From NCBI GenBank assembly GCA_028015205.1, contig CM051511.1, forward strand, positions 32,790,001 to 32,854,000: a stretch of DNA of 64,000 bases. Direction: 5' to 3'. The DNA comes from Mytilisepta virgata (lineage: Eukaryota > Mollusca > Bivalvia > Mytilida > Mytilidae). Positions within the stretch are counted from its first letter, which is position 1. Each line of letters begins with the position of its first letter. The notes under the pieces are model-generated. The model was given only the letters and a program-made list of their open reading frames with translations, was not told where the DNA came from and did not search any database. The translations under genes and the position numbers were made by a program. Positions 35,086 through 47,849 of the stretch are shown in pieces.

Positions 35086-35339
35086 AATTTTCTCCAAACA
35101 TAGTCGGGTCAAATATGCTATAAGAGTCTTTAAAAAATCATAAATAAATACAAAGAATTCATTCATTTACAAACAAGTAAAGGCTTCTCTAAATACAAGG
35201 TAATGCCTTGGAAAAGATACATTTCATGGATTCCACTTCTGATAGACTCCAAGTCCGAGATCGATGATATCACTTTATCACCAGCTCAGTAGCTAGTATT
35301 TCGATACTGGTCCAAAATTGATACTTCAAATGTACTATT

Positions 35340-35590
35340 ATAAAAAAAAAATGTTACATTTTGTGAAAACTAAGAAGTATCTGTCCTTAAATAGTAAAAA
35401 CTAAGGAGTATCTCGCTCGATCGTTCATAAAAGCAGCTCTCTCCTTAAATGGGTTTGGCTTTTACCCTTTTGGTCAACTTATGAGTCGTAAATATACGAA
35501 ATGTGCACATATTATGCATCAAAATTGGTACCAAAGAATTTATTAGAACGGCCCGGTGTTGATTGTGTTTATATGCATTGAGCCCATAAA
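35340..35590 (+). repeat. dispersed repeat shared with 58.0 kb
   Basis: TTTTGTGAAAACTAAG, a TCTCGCTCG/TCTCTCGTTCAT block, TGTCCTTA, CGAAATGTGCA and ATTGGTA.CAAA recur in order at 58020-58250. Confidence 0.5.
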
Positions 35591-35607
35591 CAAAAGTAAA
35601 CAAGTAA

Positions 35608-35683
35608 ATCAATCGATCAATCAATCAATCAATCAATCATTCAATAAATCAATCAATCAATCAATCAACCAATCAATCAATAA
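35608..35683 (+). repeat. (AATC)n microsatellite
   Basis: Imperfect AATC/ATCA units over about 75 bases. Confidence 0.9.
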
Positions 35684-36332
35684 ACGTGAGAACAAGTAAT
35701 CAGTCCCAAAAAAACTGCAGTATTAAAGGTAGATATATCACATAAAAATGTAGACCAGATGCCAGTAATATACATGTACCATACCCTTTTAAATGACAGC
35801 TTAATCAAAATTATTGTATCTTTGTGATACTCATTCCACTTTTTGCTTGACCAGGCTATCCACTCTGCATATGGAACACAATACCTCAAAATAAATTAAT
35901 TAACATAAATAATTAAACAGTTTACAATTTATTTTGGAAAAAATAGAGGTTAAAAGATAAAACCCACTACAGCCTTATCGATTACAGTAAGTTTTTTCCA
36001 TCACAGGTAATATGTATTCATAATTGAATTGAAAAGTCTTTGATTTAACTTCAGAATAGAACTTCCTTAAATTCGGAGAGAATTCAGGATACACAGATCA
36101 CAAGAAAGCAAGATCTTATAGCCGTGTTCTCAAGTTTTTTTTTAAATGTGATTGCCATGTTTCAAAGAAAAATGATGTAAGTTAAATTGGCATTTAAGTA
36201 ATTGTTAATTTATTTCCAACCATGGGGTGGTCAGCTCTGCTCTGAAGTAAACTTAAAAAAATTATGAATACAAAGTGCGGCTTAAATATAATGAAAACAA
36301 TACAACTGTTGTCTCTTTGCTTTAGTTTCATT

Positions 36333-36535
36333 CATGTATTCCCTACTTGCGGATATTGGAGTTGTCTCCCATATGCATGAGTTATCTTTCCTGACAGTAG
36401 GTAGCTTATATTTTGCAGAAATATGAGAAATTGTCTATTGATATCTATGGAAGATACCTTCTCCAAATAGCAGACAACTCCGTAAATGAGAGACAACCTA
36501 CATGATTGTATCAAAAACGGGGAATATGTAAATAA
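36333..36535. mobile_element. MITE related to 60.31 kb
   Basis: Left end ATTCCCTACTTGCGGATATT; right end ATCAAAAACGGGGAATATGT. GGAGTTGTCTCCCATATGCA and ACAACTCCGTAAATGAGAGA form an inner inverted pair. The same parts occur in order at 60315-60570. Confidence 0.7.
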
Positions 36536-37073
36536 TTTATGTAAAGAATTAATCAACTCACTGCACATCCATTCAGTTTTATATTTATCTTTGATCGTAT
36601 TTTCGAGAAAATCAGTCCTGAAAAGAACGATGAAAATTTATAATTATTTTTTAAAATATTAAAAATATTTTATAATAACAAATTATGTTTAATCAGCTGT
36701 GCTCGGGCCCGAAAATGCTAAAAGCCGACACAAAAACTTCACGCCTGCTTACCTGTTATGCCTATAAACATGGATTCTGTGAGATATTTACAATATCATG
36801 TTATAGTTAAAAATCCGGGAATGTAATTCGATGTAATTTTATTTTCTTAGTATTTATTTTAATTTTAATTATATACGAGTATGACTGCAGAATCCGTTCT
36901 GCAATAATTTTCAATCTCTTTCATAGCCAATAGTTGTTCGGAACGGATGTTTCAATCACAATTAGACGTTCCTAAAACACACGCATCTATCTCCTCGAAT
37001 CACATTCCTCCACATTTTAAAATTATATAGCATATTGTAATACTTTATTTATAATCAATTGTTATGCATTAGA

Positions 37074-37282
37074 TGAATGGATGGATAAATTATTGTTTCA
37101 CGTCCACTGGCAACCAGGTGCATATCAGGACGAGAACATGTTGATATGATAATGAATATGATTCCTGCTTTGTACTAGACCGACACGCGAAATCGGATTT
37201 TTAATGTGCTAGCTCACGAGGTAACTGTCCGCAGGAAGACATATCACCTCGGACACATTATACTGACTCCGAGCCGACCAGT
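37074..37282 (-). mobile_element. SINE family 1, 5'-truncated copy
   Basis: Matches the 3' two thirds of the 8.6 kb SINE (AATAATTTATCCAT end to the CGAGCC region), with the tRNA head missing. It is still flanked by a 13-base duplication with one mismatch (GTTATGMATTAGA at 37061-37073 and 37283-37295). The truncation therefore happened at insertion. Confidence 0.85.
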
Positions 37283-37299
37283 GTTATGAATTAGAGCAA

Positions 37300-40015
37300 T
37301 AAGTTGGCATAAGCAGATTTAAATACGAAATTGATCAAAAACATGAAACAAAAACCAAAAAAAAAAAAAAAAAACATCTTATTACAGAAATATGTTACCA
37401 GAAACAAATTGAATCCTATGAGTCTTAAAATTGTTGCAGTTTAATAACATTAAACGTCTGCAGATCAGATTTCCAGCAACTAAATTGGTCATACCCTCAG
37501 GAACTGAATTGTTAATGATTGTACAAAGGGATTAAATTTCTACACGTGCATTTATAATTCCGTCTGAGAAGTTATAATTTAATATTATTTTCAATATAAA
37601 TTCTGTCACTAAATCCTTTTAAAAGGTTGTTAACATTTGGGAAAGGTTTTGATCCAAAAAAATTAGGTTGTTCCCACTGCATATTATTTGTGCATGTTCC
37701 AATTCAGTAACAATTTGGTCAGTCGGGCATGTTCATATCTATTTGAAATCTTTAATTACTTAACTTTATTTGATAACAGGAATCTTTATTTTTAAAGGTA
37801 ATACAGTGTACCTGTAGTTTGATGAGATGCCCACTACAGGTCCCAAATGGCACCCAGTGGTCATTGGGTTGACAATTCGGAGATAGTGAAGCCGCCTACA
37901 TTGTTTGTAGATATTACTGTAAGATGTTGGCTTTCAGCTGAGTGCTTGAAGCGAAAAACGTTAGGAACACAAATAAAAGCACTACGACATGTTCATGCTT
38001 TCTGTATATGTATTGTTTTATATCATTGTATTGGTCTATTTTTCTTGTTATTTTACTCTAAATCTATCATTTTTAATGTTACGAAAATGTTATATTTTTT
38101 AAAAACTAATCAGTATCTTCCTGGTGCATCGTCATGTCATAAGGGGGGTTTTCCTCAACCATTTTTATAATTTTTATAATTTTTTTTCTTCTTCTTTTTT
38201 TTTTGGGGGGGGGGGGGGTCGTGTTCGACGAAAGATACACATCTTGTGCAGCAAATTTGGTATTAAAGAATTTATCATCTCATTTCATAATATAAAAAAA
38301 AATATTTGTTTAAACACTAAATTTTGTTCTCTACATGTATTTTATTCAGTTACATATACGTTTTGATTGTTGGTTACGTTTAGTATACAATTTTCTTAAA
38401 TTTGTAAATTTGTGTCCGAAGTCCCACGTCAGATTACTAGGTTTTACCATACTCTAAATTCACGTTCTTATTATATAATACGTGACAGCCGTCGGTAAAG
38501 GTTTTGGAATGTGTCCATTCAAAGTAGAAGCTAGGTTTGTATGTAAGGTTTTTGCGTTTCTCTTCCTCGTTTCTGTCAATAAATTCCCGATCTATTCGTT
38601 GTATTTTTTCTTTATATAACAATTCAAGAAACCTTCCGAATGGTGTCTTCCATGTTTGTTTCCGTGACATATTGGTTTGTGAGTTAATTTGTATGATCAA
38701 TATGACCGAATCTCAGATAAGAGATTAATTGTAATTCTTTTGTTTTGAAAGATTAATATTTCTGTCTGTGATGGACGTCTTATCCCTGTAGAGCACCTCA
38801 ACCACTCAGGATTAACAGGCAATCATAATCGGGCATAATTCTTGAATGTATGTAATGCAATGTACAGAGATAGAAGGGGTATTGGAAGGGTATCGACCGA
38901 CAAAGGTTAAGACCATACAAGACTGTTTTTTAGAATTGTGATAATACACGTACTTGAGAATATAAGTCAATTTATGCCATATAAGCTAAGGTTGATATCG
39001 TCTATACTGAAAATTTTGTCGTCTCCACTGACATGACTGGTGATCAAATATTGTTTTTTTTTATATATACATGTACACAAAAGTATATGCACTGGTAACC
39101 CAGTATTTGATCTTAACTGGCCATTCTAGCCTTGCAACTTAATTGTCTAGAATTTGTATCACATAATCAAGATAACAAAAAAAAATTCGCCTTGCAGTCA
39201 ATTAAGACAGTCAATAACAGTTATAGTCAGTTTAGCACAAGTAAATTGGGCGATGTTGCTGAACAAACAGAACGGATATTGATAAGTCTTGAATGACCGA
39301 AAGGCAATATATATTTTGGTCTTTTTATCTTGATTTTGTCTGAAAATTCAGAAACTGTTAAAATCAAGATATATAAGTTAAAACAAGACAGAAATGGCCG
39401 TTTAAGATCAAAAAGAGTATACTAGTAACAGAAAACCGGAAGTTGATGTACAGAAGAGAAAGAAAGTCAGTTCATAACAACATTTATTTAGATAAATATA
39501 TATATGATACAACAAATTAATTTACATGGAATTATTTTGATCACAAATTAGTTATAATGATTCAACAATTCGTCGTCACCCTCATATCATCTATTTTATT
39601 ATCGAAACTAATGTTATGTCTAAGTGTTGGTATAGGTATAACCGACTGCTAAAAATATTGGAAATCAAGAACAGCCAGAAACGTAGAAAAAGAAGAAAGG
39701 GAAACCGCCATTGACTTGCTTTTGGTGTCATATTAGCAGTACTTTTTTGTCCATAAGAACAACTGGATAAGTACACATATCTATGTATTCCGTTGGTTTG
39801 GATAAATATACAGAAGATTATACCTTTAAGTAATTAAACATGATTTTTACGACATCTTAGATTTATTTAGCAATTATGTGGCAACCTCTTTGGATTATCT
39901 CGCTTCAGTCGGTGGATTTATGATCAATATTTTCAAGATGAACGTTCATATCTACGATCGAAGCGAAGAAGAAATGTAAAACAATATATGGCAATTTTCT
40001 TTCCGTTTTCATATT
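37300..40015. other. no confident gene
   Basis: AT-rich DNA. 38205-38218 is a 14-base G-run after a T-rich tract. An 87-codon open frame at 38437-38700 (-) is Lys/Glu-rich and not low-complexity, but I see no domain, splice context or homolog to name. Confidence 0.35.
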
Positions 40016-40019
40016 ACCG

Positions 40020-40290
40020 TTAATGGAACAGGACGTGCTTACACTTCCGGGGCACCTTATGTCGCCCTCGTTTTTATGCGAGTTCACATTGTTGGTGGAT
40101 TATTTTTGTGTTGTCATTTTGTAATTTTGTTTAGATTGCTAGGAGTTTTTTATTATTTCTTTTGTTCTGTATGTTTGCTGTGTTTCAGTTCTTACAAAAT
40201 CGTTTTGTCTTTGAAAAGTGGTCTTCTGGGCGCCCCCACTGTCTTATTGTCCCGGTATTCCTTTGTCGATACTTATTATATGGAAGACAG
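40020..40290 (+). mobile_element. Penelope-type 3' tail, 5'-truncated copy
   Basis: ACTTCCGGGGCACC, then TTTATGCGAGTTCACATTGT, T-rich DNA and TTATTGTCCCGGTATTCCTT. Same strand and order as 15.9 kb. Confidence 0.6.
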
Positions 40291-40883
40291 CAATCATTAA
40301 CAATCAAGACTTGTACCCTGTAATTGTTCAAATAAACCGGACCATAAACAATTCCCATGACAGACTATACACAATGAAATATGACAACGATACATTTAAC
40401 CACTAACAACTGTATTTTTACGATGTCGCCCAAGAGTATTTAAAGCTTAGGTTAACAACTTAAAAATCTGAAAGTCAGATTACATTCTGTCTACGACGTT
40501 GTTCGTCCTAGAAACAAATTCGTCCATTTTTTTTCGTGCCGAGGGCTAGGAAGGAATAAAAAACACTCTGCAACTCGGGCTCTTTTCCCCTCAACTTTCA
40601 GGTCAGAGTATAAAATCAAATAGCTATTATAAATATATTGGACAAAGTCTGCTTGTAAACTTGTGAAAATTCTCAGGCTTATTGGTATTGTACCTGTATC
40701 CAAGAGGATTTCTATTTAAGTTGTCCCCTTAAAATCAAGTGACCTTTTCTTTCATTTCGTCGTGCGTTTTTTCTGTTTCTGTCTAAAGGAAATGAATTGA
40801 AAGCCCATCCACGTTTCTTCCCGAGGCCATTGTTGAAGACGATATGACAACTCATAGACGTAACCAACGCTAGTGGCCATCAG

Positions 40884-41080
40884 GACCCAGTTTTTCAAAC
40901 GTTAACAACAATTTTCAGTTTCAAATTTTCGCTTCCTTGATTATGCCTGAGGACTGAAAATTTTTTTATGAGTTAATCCTATGACTTTGTGTGTCCATGG
41001 AAAAGTCTGTAAATGAATATTACTTAATAATCGAAATAATTGAAAGTGAAAAAAGTGATTAACTTTTGAACAACTGGGCC
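40884..41080. mobile_element. MITE with GGCCCAGTTGTTCAAAAGTT-type ends
   Basis: Left GACCCAGTTTTTCAAACGTT against right GGCCCAGTTGTTCAAAAGTT (read inverted), about 24 bases. The centre is non-coding. Confidence 0.75.
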
Positions 41081-41122
41081 GTCACCGGAACCGGAAGTCA
41101 AGTGACCGGAACCGGAAGTACC
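41081..41122 (+). repeat. two 21-base tandem units
   Basis: GTSACCGGAACCGGAAGT is repeated twice. Confidence 0.9.
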
Positions 41123-42053
41123 CAGCTGGGGTTTGTATCGCACACATTGATTAAATTGCTAAATGCATAAAGGAAGAACAATTTTAACCCCGTGTAGTTT
41201 AGTTTGAGATTAAATTCCGATTGAGAGAAGTATCAGGACCATTGTTGTCAACCCCGTTAATACAAGCTTATGAGTTTTTAAGGAAATTTTATAATCGAGT
41301 TCTGTCTGAAATTCAAGCCGACTCTAAACTGATGATGAGTTGTTTCTGATAATGAAAAACTTTCAGCAAATTATTTCATCTTATACTATAAAATACGTAA
41401 GTCGGATTGATGTACCATTGATGTACAATGCATAATAATATACAACTCAAGTGACGGTCCTTTTATTGAATTTTAACCGGTGATTGACCGTAGTATCTGA
41501 GTGAAAGAAAATCTGGTAAATCACATGTGCCAAGAACAACCGGTATATAACTCTAGGAAGTGACGTCGCAATTGCCGCGGAGCTATATCAAAATACATAG
41601 TCCGTTTTATTTCAATTTATTTCTGCTAAAATGCTAGATACTGTGCAATGTAATAAAATGTCTGTACAACTATTTGCTGAATTAAAATACCAGAAATAAA
41701 TAACTTGTGACGGAACTATAGCTGTAAATAACTTGTGTACTTGCGAAGTTCGGTCACGCGTTATATCTGATATTTTAATACAGCGATTAGATATACTATA
41801 ATTATGGCTGTTCCTCATATTGAAAGTCTTCATAAATGGCAAAAGCAAATAGCTCAAACCCCACAACAAATTGATAAGGTATCTTGGCGTCAGCTTAAGA
41901 TATCCGGACCATAATAGATCATGATGGCAAGTTATATTTGGTTTTTACCTAAACTAGCTTGAAACAAAAGTTTAATGGAGGAATTGTGAAGATATTATTT
42001 CCTCAAGTTCAAACACAATTTGTTGAATGCATGTGGAATCTCTGAAAATAAGT

Positions 42054-42178
42054 TAGGTGTATTGGGTTTCCGAAGTTTACCGATAATTACTGAAGGCGTT
42101 CCTATTACGTTGTATGGACATCCGGGATATCTGGAAGATTCACGTGGTCATTTACGGTTTGGAAACCTCAAGCGATAC
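42054..42178 (+). repeat. copy of the CATCCGGGATATTTGAA dispersed repeat
   Basis: Longest copy: GGTGTATTGGGTTTCCGAAG, TTTACCGATAATTACTGAAG, TATGGACATCCGGGATAT, CACGTGGTCATTTACGG. It lies 660 bases downstream of the GPCR stop. Confidence 0.7.
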
Positions 42179-42838
42179 TACATGCAATTTACCGATTTAT
42201 GCTACATCTGTCTATTGGACTTCGGTCATAAGAAATTAAACCAAACAAAAATTTCGTTTGAATCAAATCTTGTGTCATTTCAAATACGGTATAACTACAG
42301 GTATGTACAGTTAATGTTTGTTCGAAATTTTAACATCAATTAGTTCTGTATTACACGTAAATTCTTTATAAAGTCTGAATGCAAATGGCAATTACATAAC
42401 AGATTTATGAAGATTTCGGTGTTTCCAAGACAACTGATTTGTTTAGGATTTCATGAACATGATATTCTCTTTAACCATATAAGGGGTTTTTTTACAAAAA
42501 GAGTCGAACATAGATATGGTTAGTGTTTGTTCCGAAGTTTTAAATATCAAATTATGTATTTAAAGACAGGCTGCATTGTTAAGCGGAAAAAGAAATGAGC
42601 AAAACAATATTGACAAAAATATAGATGCAAGTCACAAAAAAATAGCAAAACCACAATCATGTCATTGTACAATATATCAAGGTGACAACGAAACATAGTT
42701 TTAAAATAATATGATCAAACTCATAATTTTGTAATTTACATCAAGCTCTTCTCAATTAAAGATGCACCATTTGATTGTGTCTTAAATAAGTTTATCACAA
42801 ACTTTGCCTTGTAAATAAAATTATTTACAATACAAATA

Positions 42839-44080
42839 TTACACGTCAGAATCACGTGTCGCTTGTGTGTCTTGCGCAGTGATATATGTAGTAGTCTTAC
42901 GGACGCCATTGTTTCCACGTAATGACTTTTTCAAAAATATTTTGATAAATGTTTCCCGGAATTGCTTGCTCATGGTGCAGTATAACACAAAGTTTATTCC
43001 ATTATTTAACAATGTCATAATATCTAGTAAGTCTCCAAGCGGCATATAAACATTATGGAAAAACTCTTTTATAAGGCCGCTCAGAACATTAAGAATTCCT
43101 TGTGGCGTATTGGTTATTATGAACAAGAAAACCACTGTTAGTAGCATTCGTGTTGTCCTATTACTTCTGCTTGTTTTCTTCAGCTTTTTACCAGTATTAC
43201 TTCCACTACTCAGAGCGCCGCTCTCGCCGTCAGATAAAGGAACTTTATTTAAAAGTCGCTTACGTCTTTTCTCAGCATCCCGCATTGTCTTTAGAAGTAA
43301 CAAACTAAAAACGGTCAGTAGAAAGCATGGCAACAGCTTGATAAAAATAGCCTGTATCCAGAAATTAAGATTTTTGAAAACTTTTTCAAACGGTGTGTTT
43401 TCTTTTACATCGACATAATAAACGGTACCATTAACAAACGTTCCATCCTTTAAGGTGTGGTTAAACCATTCTCCAACAATTTCATAAGTTAACGAGTTTG
43501 GTAAGCACACAAACAGGACGGCAGCCACTACTATAACACACGCCATCTTTGCACGTTCAATGTTGCACAGTCTAACACCTCGACGTGGGAATCTTATGAA
43601 AACGTATCGGAATACCGCAAGTGTAACTGTCAGCCATATTCCAACAGAATGCGCAATGACGCTCAATATAGCGTACGCCATCTGAAATTGTGCTAAACGA
43701 TATGTATCTCGAGCTGGCTGTACTTCAACTCCATTGATTACATACATACATAATGCCCATGGAAAGTATAACGCCATGGTTAATCCATCAGCAATGGCCA
43801 ATCCAGTAAGAATGACGTTTGTCGACGTAAGCATATTTTTGCGGGTTAATACAACGATATTAAGAATATTGGCCAACACCCCGAAAACGCAGACACAAGC
43901 AGCGAGGTAGCCATGAATAGGTTTATAAAAGTTTTCAAACTGTTTAAGTTCCGATATCTCATTTACTGTGGCGACGTAGTTCCCCATAATGGTTGTAGTC
44001 TCATATAGCAACAATATATCACTAACATTAGTATTCGAATTTGATGCATTAATTAAATACTTAAGGGAACTATGGACCAT
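42839..44080 (-). CDS. rhodopsin-class GPCR, myosuppressin/FMRFamide receptor-like (DMSR group)
   Basis: Intronless, 413 residues; it should sit in the plasma membrane and signal through a G protein, probably to a neuropeptide. Seven hydrophobic segments: about 57-79, 88-112, 132-158, 178-200, 238-264, 311-335 and 349-368. N-glycosylation sequons lie at N11, N18, N207 and N217. The TM3 end reads AVFRYVFIRFP, with FRY in place of DRY. TM6 is LFIITNTPQGILNVLSG. TM7 reads LLNNGINFVLYCTMSKQFRE, with NFVLY in place of NPxxY. These variants are typical of the dromyosuppressin/DMSR and sex-peptide-receptor cluster, from family knowledge. No Cys is present at the top of TM3 or in the second extracellular loop, so the usual class A disulfide is missing. 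The third intracellular loop is basic and Ser-rich. The start is the first Met after an in-frame stop 18 codons upstream; M32 is an alternative. The ligand cannot be told from sequence alone. Confidence 0.88.
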   Translation of the reverse strand: MVHSSLKYLINASNSNTNVSDILLLYETTTIMGNYVATVNEISELKQFENFYKPIHGYLAACVCVFGVLANILNIVVLTRKNMLTSTNVILTGLAIADGLTMALYFPWALCMYVINGVEVQPARDTYRLAQFQMAYAILSVIAHSVGIWLTVTLAVFRYVFIRFPRRGVRLCNIERAKMACVIVVAAVLFVCLPNSLTYEIVGEWFNHTLKDGTFVNGTVYYVDVKENTPFEKVFKNLNFWIQAIFIKLLPCFLLTVFSLLLLKTMRDAEKRRKRLLNKVPLSDGESGALSSGSNTGKKLKKTSRSNRTTRMLLTVVFLFIITNTPQGILNVLSGLIKEFFHNVYMPLGDLLDIMTLLNNGINFVLYCTMSKQFRETFIKIFLKKSLRGNNGVRKTTTYITAQDTQATRDSDV

Positions 44081-46250
44081 AATGCCTTTGACAATTAATA
44101 ACGTTGTTGATCTTTTGAGAACTGAAGCAATTTATCACGTTCTCAATTTAATATGTTGTCATGGATTTTTCCCTATAACTCTCTTGGTTTGTCACCCGTA
44201 CACGCTGAGAAAGCGATCTAATTTATCAGACGTGACAAATTTACCGCCGGCACACAATTACCTGAAAACAAAGAGAAATATGGTGTCAGATGGCTCTAAG
44301 ATGCAATTAATAGTGGAAGTGCAGTATATTGACAGATATTTCAATCTGATAAAATTACATGTAAAATTTTGATAAATCAAATAAATTTGAATTTAAAATG
44401 TGTTATTGCCATTTTTCTTTATCCTACACGAAGTCGACCACAGATGTTTTTTTGTAAAATCATATTATACTTGTGTCATGTGGATATAAATTCTGCAGAC
44501 ACTGAATTGATAATTACCTCCCTTTTAAAACAATTCTGTCACTATTTTTAGGTTCATATCACAGTTTCATATGGTGTACATGTATACAAGTTTAACTTCT
44601 ATTGTAATCTATGGTTTTAAAAGCTTTTTTATGACATTTTAGACACGTAACCAATGAAATTGCAGGATTAAACAGGATTTTCACTCCTCTTTTATTCAGT
44701 ACATTTTCCATATGACGAAGGCAATGTAGAGTAATAGAAAACCGTCAAAGGTAAGGGAACTTTTTCAAATATTGTATAGCAACAAGCTAGATGCAAGGTC
44801 TTATCAAACCAGAAACACCAACAATATTCGTAAACAGCAATAAACAAGAAAAAACGTATAAACTTATGTCATTGCTAAAATCTTGGTGGCTACAATAACA
44901 AATTAAAACTACTTTAAATTTTCATGTATGTTATTGTCCAATTTTATTGACCATGTTGCCTGCAAAAAATGCATCCTGATTTCTTTAATCAGTAAAATAA
45001 ACCATTGTAATCTATTTTTGTGTCAAATATATCAACGTCAGTAGCTAAAGTTTTCAAATAAATTTGGATTTAACTCTTTTCGCAAAACAAATGAAGAATG
45101 CGAAATAAAATGATCTACCAAATCTGTAGTCGTAAATTATGATATATCGGTAAAAATTCTAATAACTTGTCATCGGTTTGTATTATCTAATAAAAAAAAA
45201 TATGCTTCCACCCACTTTATTCGATAACATAATCTGTAAAGCGGAGCCTTGTAACAATTTAGGCAATAAATCAACTTGATGAATCAGCTTAGTTACAGCA
45301 AATTCAATAACATATTTCAGTCTATTTGTGGATTTTTCTTATTAATTTTTTTTGTTATTTTTTATTTATTTTAATGTCTTCCTTTAATATGGATTCAAAG
45401 TAATTGATGGAGTCAACAATTTCACGTTGAAACAGGAATCGTCAACGCCATTCTCGGTTTTATTCATGAGAATTTTTTACATGATTGAATCCTATACTGT
45501 TGAATTACATGTGCGTCCCCTTACTATATACAATATATTATGCAAACTAGAGTTTTTACGGGAAATCGGATATTTGAATCTCGTTTCCGAACTAAAAAAT
45601 AGAAATTCAAAAGAGTTTATATATCAGTCGTTCAACGTCATTTTCAAAATAAGGCTTTCTTTTTTTTAATAAAATTTGGATCATTTGGTACAAGTAAATT
45701 TTCAAAGCATATTGACTGACAGTTTATTGAATCAGGAAAAGTTAAACTTAATTTTCTTGAAAATCCTTTTCGCAATGCGTTTTATGAATTATTTTTTTTA
45801 TAGGATTACGTTCTGTCAGTCTATTTTCTTCTGAACATTGACAATATCACTTCACAATCAGCATTCTGCATCAATTTCCATTTTAAAAGTATTTTGATTC
45901 GCCTTATGAAAAGTTAAGTGGCCGATACACAATGAGGCCTAAATGATTTTTTTTCTATACAAAAAAATCGAAATTATATAAACTTTACCTATTGCACATA
46001 CTTGTATGAGACTAAATATTTACAAGTATAGATAATGTATGAAAAATATTTTTTTTTCTTTTTTTATTTCCGTGTCATCAGTGCTGCATCAAGATCGCCT
46101 GTCCTGCAGAAATGCAGGTTACCCACTGTATTGCCTTAAGACAAATTACAATGTTTTCCAAAAACCTCCTGAGCATTGAATTCAAAATGGATGGACAAAG
46201 CGGATAACTAACCTTGTCAAGCAATATTAACTTCTGATTAAATTTCAGGT
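44081..46250. other. 5' flank of the GPCR, no recognisable feature
   Basis: AT-rich DNA. No promoter element, exon or repeat pair that I can name. Confidence 0.4.
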
Positions 46251-46252
46251 CG

Positions 46253-46345
46253 GGATTTTTTGACACTCTCGAGAATTCCGGTCAGGATTTTAAAAATGTC
46301 TGCAGATTTTTATAAAGCACTGCACTCAGTAGATTTCAGTTTGAC
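46253..46345 (+). repeat. dispersed repeat shared with 21.97 kb
   Basis: GATTTTTTGA, GAGAATTC, CAGGATTTTAAAAA and CTGCAGATTTTTATAAAG in the same order. A C-rich tract follows. Confidence 0.6.
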
Positions 46346-46687
46346 CTCCCCCCCCTCCCCCCCCTTCCCCGCCAAGAATAGTTTATGGCAAAGAAATAAA
46401 CCAAAAGTCAAAATTTTTAAAAATTATTTATTATCACTTAAAAAATGTATCCTTCATAAAGGTTTTGAAGTTTTTGTTCCCAATCTGTCGAATATAAACA
46501 TTAGCTGTTTTCAAAATATCCGATCACTTGGAGAATAATTTAATAATCCAATTGTGATTTGTCGTTCTTGATCGCTGATTGGTCGTTGAAATTTCCCTTC
46601 GATTTCTCGATGTTTTTCTAAGATTGCGTAGCAACGTAAACAAATTACCGCTAACGTCTGTAGTTTTCTGTGTAAAATTAATTTGAA

Positions 46688-46841
46688 GTTGACTCTCATT
46701 ATCTCAAAGGGGTTGGGAACAACAAAAATAGTTTGAGATATCAGGAGGAAACATAGTGCAAAGTTAATTCTGGGGACCAAAACATTACTTTGAGATATCA
46801 GGAGTTCTGAGATAAAAGAGTTTGAGATAACGAGAGTCAAC
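46688..46841. mobile_element. short pogo-like MITE
   Basis: GTTGACTCTCATTATCTCAA at 46688 is inverted at 46821-46841 with one mismatch in 21. TTTGAGATATCAGGAG occurs twice inside. Confidence 0.8.
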
Positions 46842-47434
46842 TGTATCTATTAATGAAAACTTACAGCAGGGACAAAAAGTCAGACTTCTTGATGGATCAA
46901 AGGGGATAACCAAGGGGTCAACCAACAATTTGGTTTTACGATGTGACGTATTGATATGTTGAAGAAGAAGTGAGAGGATCATTGCGGGGTTATATATTAT
47001 AACAGATAGTTTAAAACTGTTGAAGAATTAGAGAAACAGAATATTTTGGAGCAGCTGATTATCATATTTATACACTCTCGAAATCAGTTGAAGGTTTAAC
47101 TATCTTGACTGTTTAAATACGAAAATCAAATGCTCGAGAAGTAAGATTTTATATTTCCAACCAGAAATAATGACAATTTTTATCTCTGAATGAAGGACTT
47201 TATGACACGTATGTCTATTTCCTTATTCTACAGAATACTTACTTATATGTATCTATATGTATTTAAAATTTGAACATTTTTTATTCTCATAACTGAAGGG
47301 AGTTTTGTCCACATTGTACATGTTTTTTATGCAATTTAATATAAGTAATGCAGAACATAATAATATAGATATGATATGGTGGATTAATTCTTGAAACACA
47401 AACGAGACAGAATTCCAAACACAGGAACAGTGCT

Positions 47435-47848
47435 TTAAGGATGCTCGCAGGTCATGTTTTGGTCTTTTTGTCAGATTTTCGGAATCCTCGGGTTTTATCC
47501 ATTTCTTAAACAAGAAATTTGTTGCCCATGAACCCCCACTTTTTCTTTTATAATTCAATCATATATACATTAAAATGGTATTTGACAGAATTTTATGAAA
47601 TCCTTTTTATTTTTTCATAAATTTTTGAGAGAATGAAGCTGTCAATATAGTCGCCAGATTTTCAAAGACAATGAAAAATCCAGAGAAAACCCATTTCCTG
47701 CAAATTTTCAAGGCCTTATAACTCTAAAATAAGCACATGAACCTATATTTTTTTCTTGCTCATTTGTTTACTATTCATATGTTCTCTCAAACTAAAACAC
47801 CTATTTCAAATCCTATTTATTTCCTATTAGACCAGCGATCATCCTTAA
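47435..47848 (-). mobile_element. TTAA-type MITE, copy 2 (complete)
   Basis: TTAAGGATGCTCGCAGGT at the left and ACCAGCGATCATCCTTAA at the right are inverted ends that include TTAA. The body is the reverse complement of the copies at 21.6 and 58.6 kb. Length 414 bases. Confidence 0.88.
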
Positions 47849-47849
47849 T

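Noticed and set aside
38437..38700. 87-codon Lys/Glu-rich open frame on -
   Set aside because: Not low-complexity, but there is no domain, no promoter or splice context and no homolog I can name, so it is not called a gene.
43110..43418. 102-codon open frame on + within the GPCR
   Set aside because: Shadow of the GPCR reading frame on the other strand.
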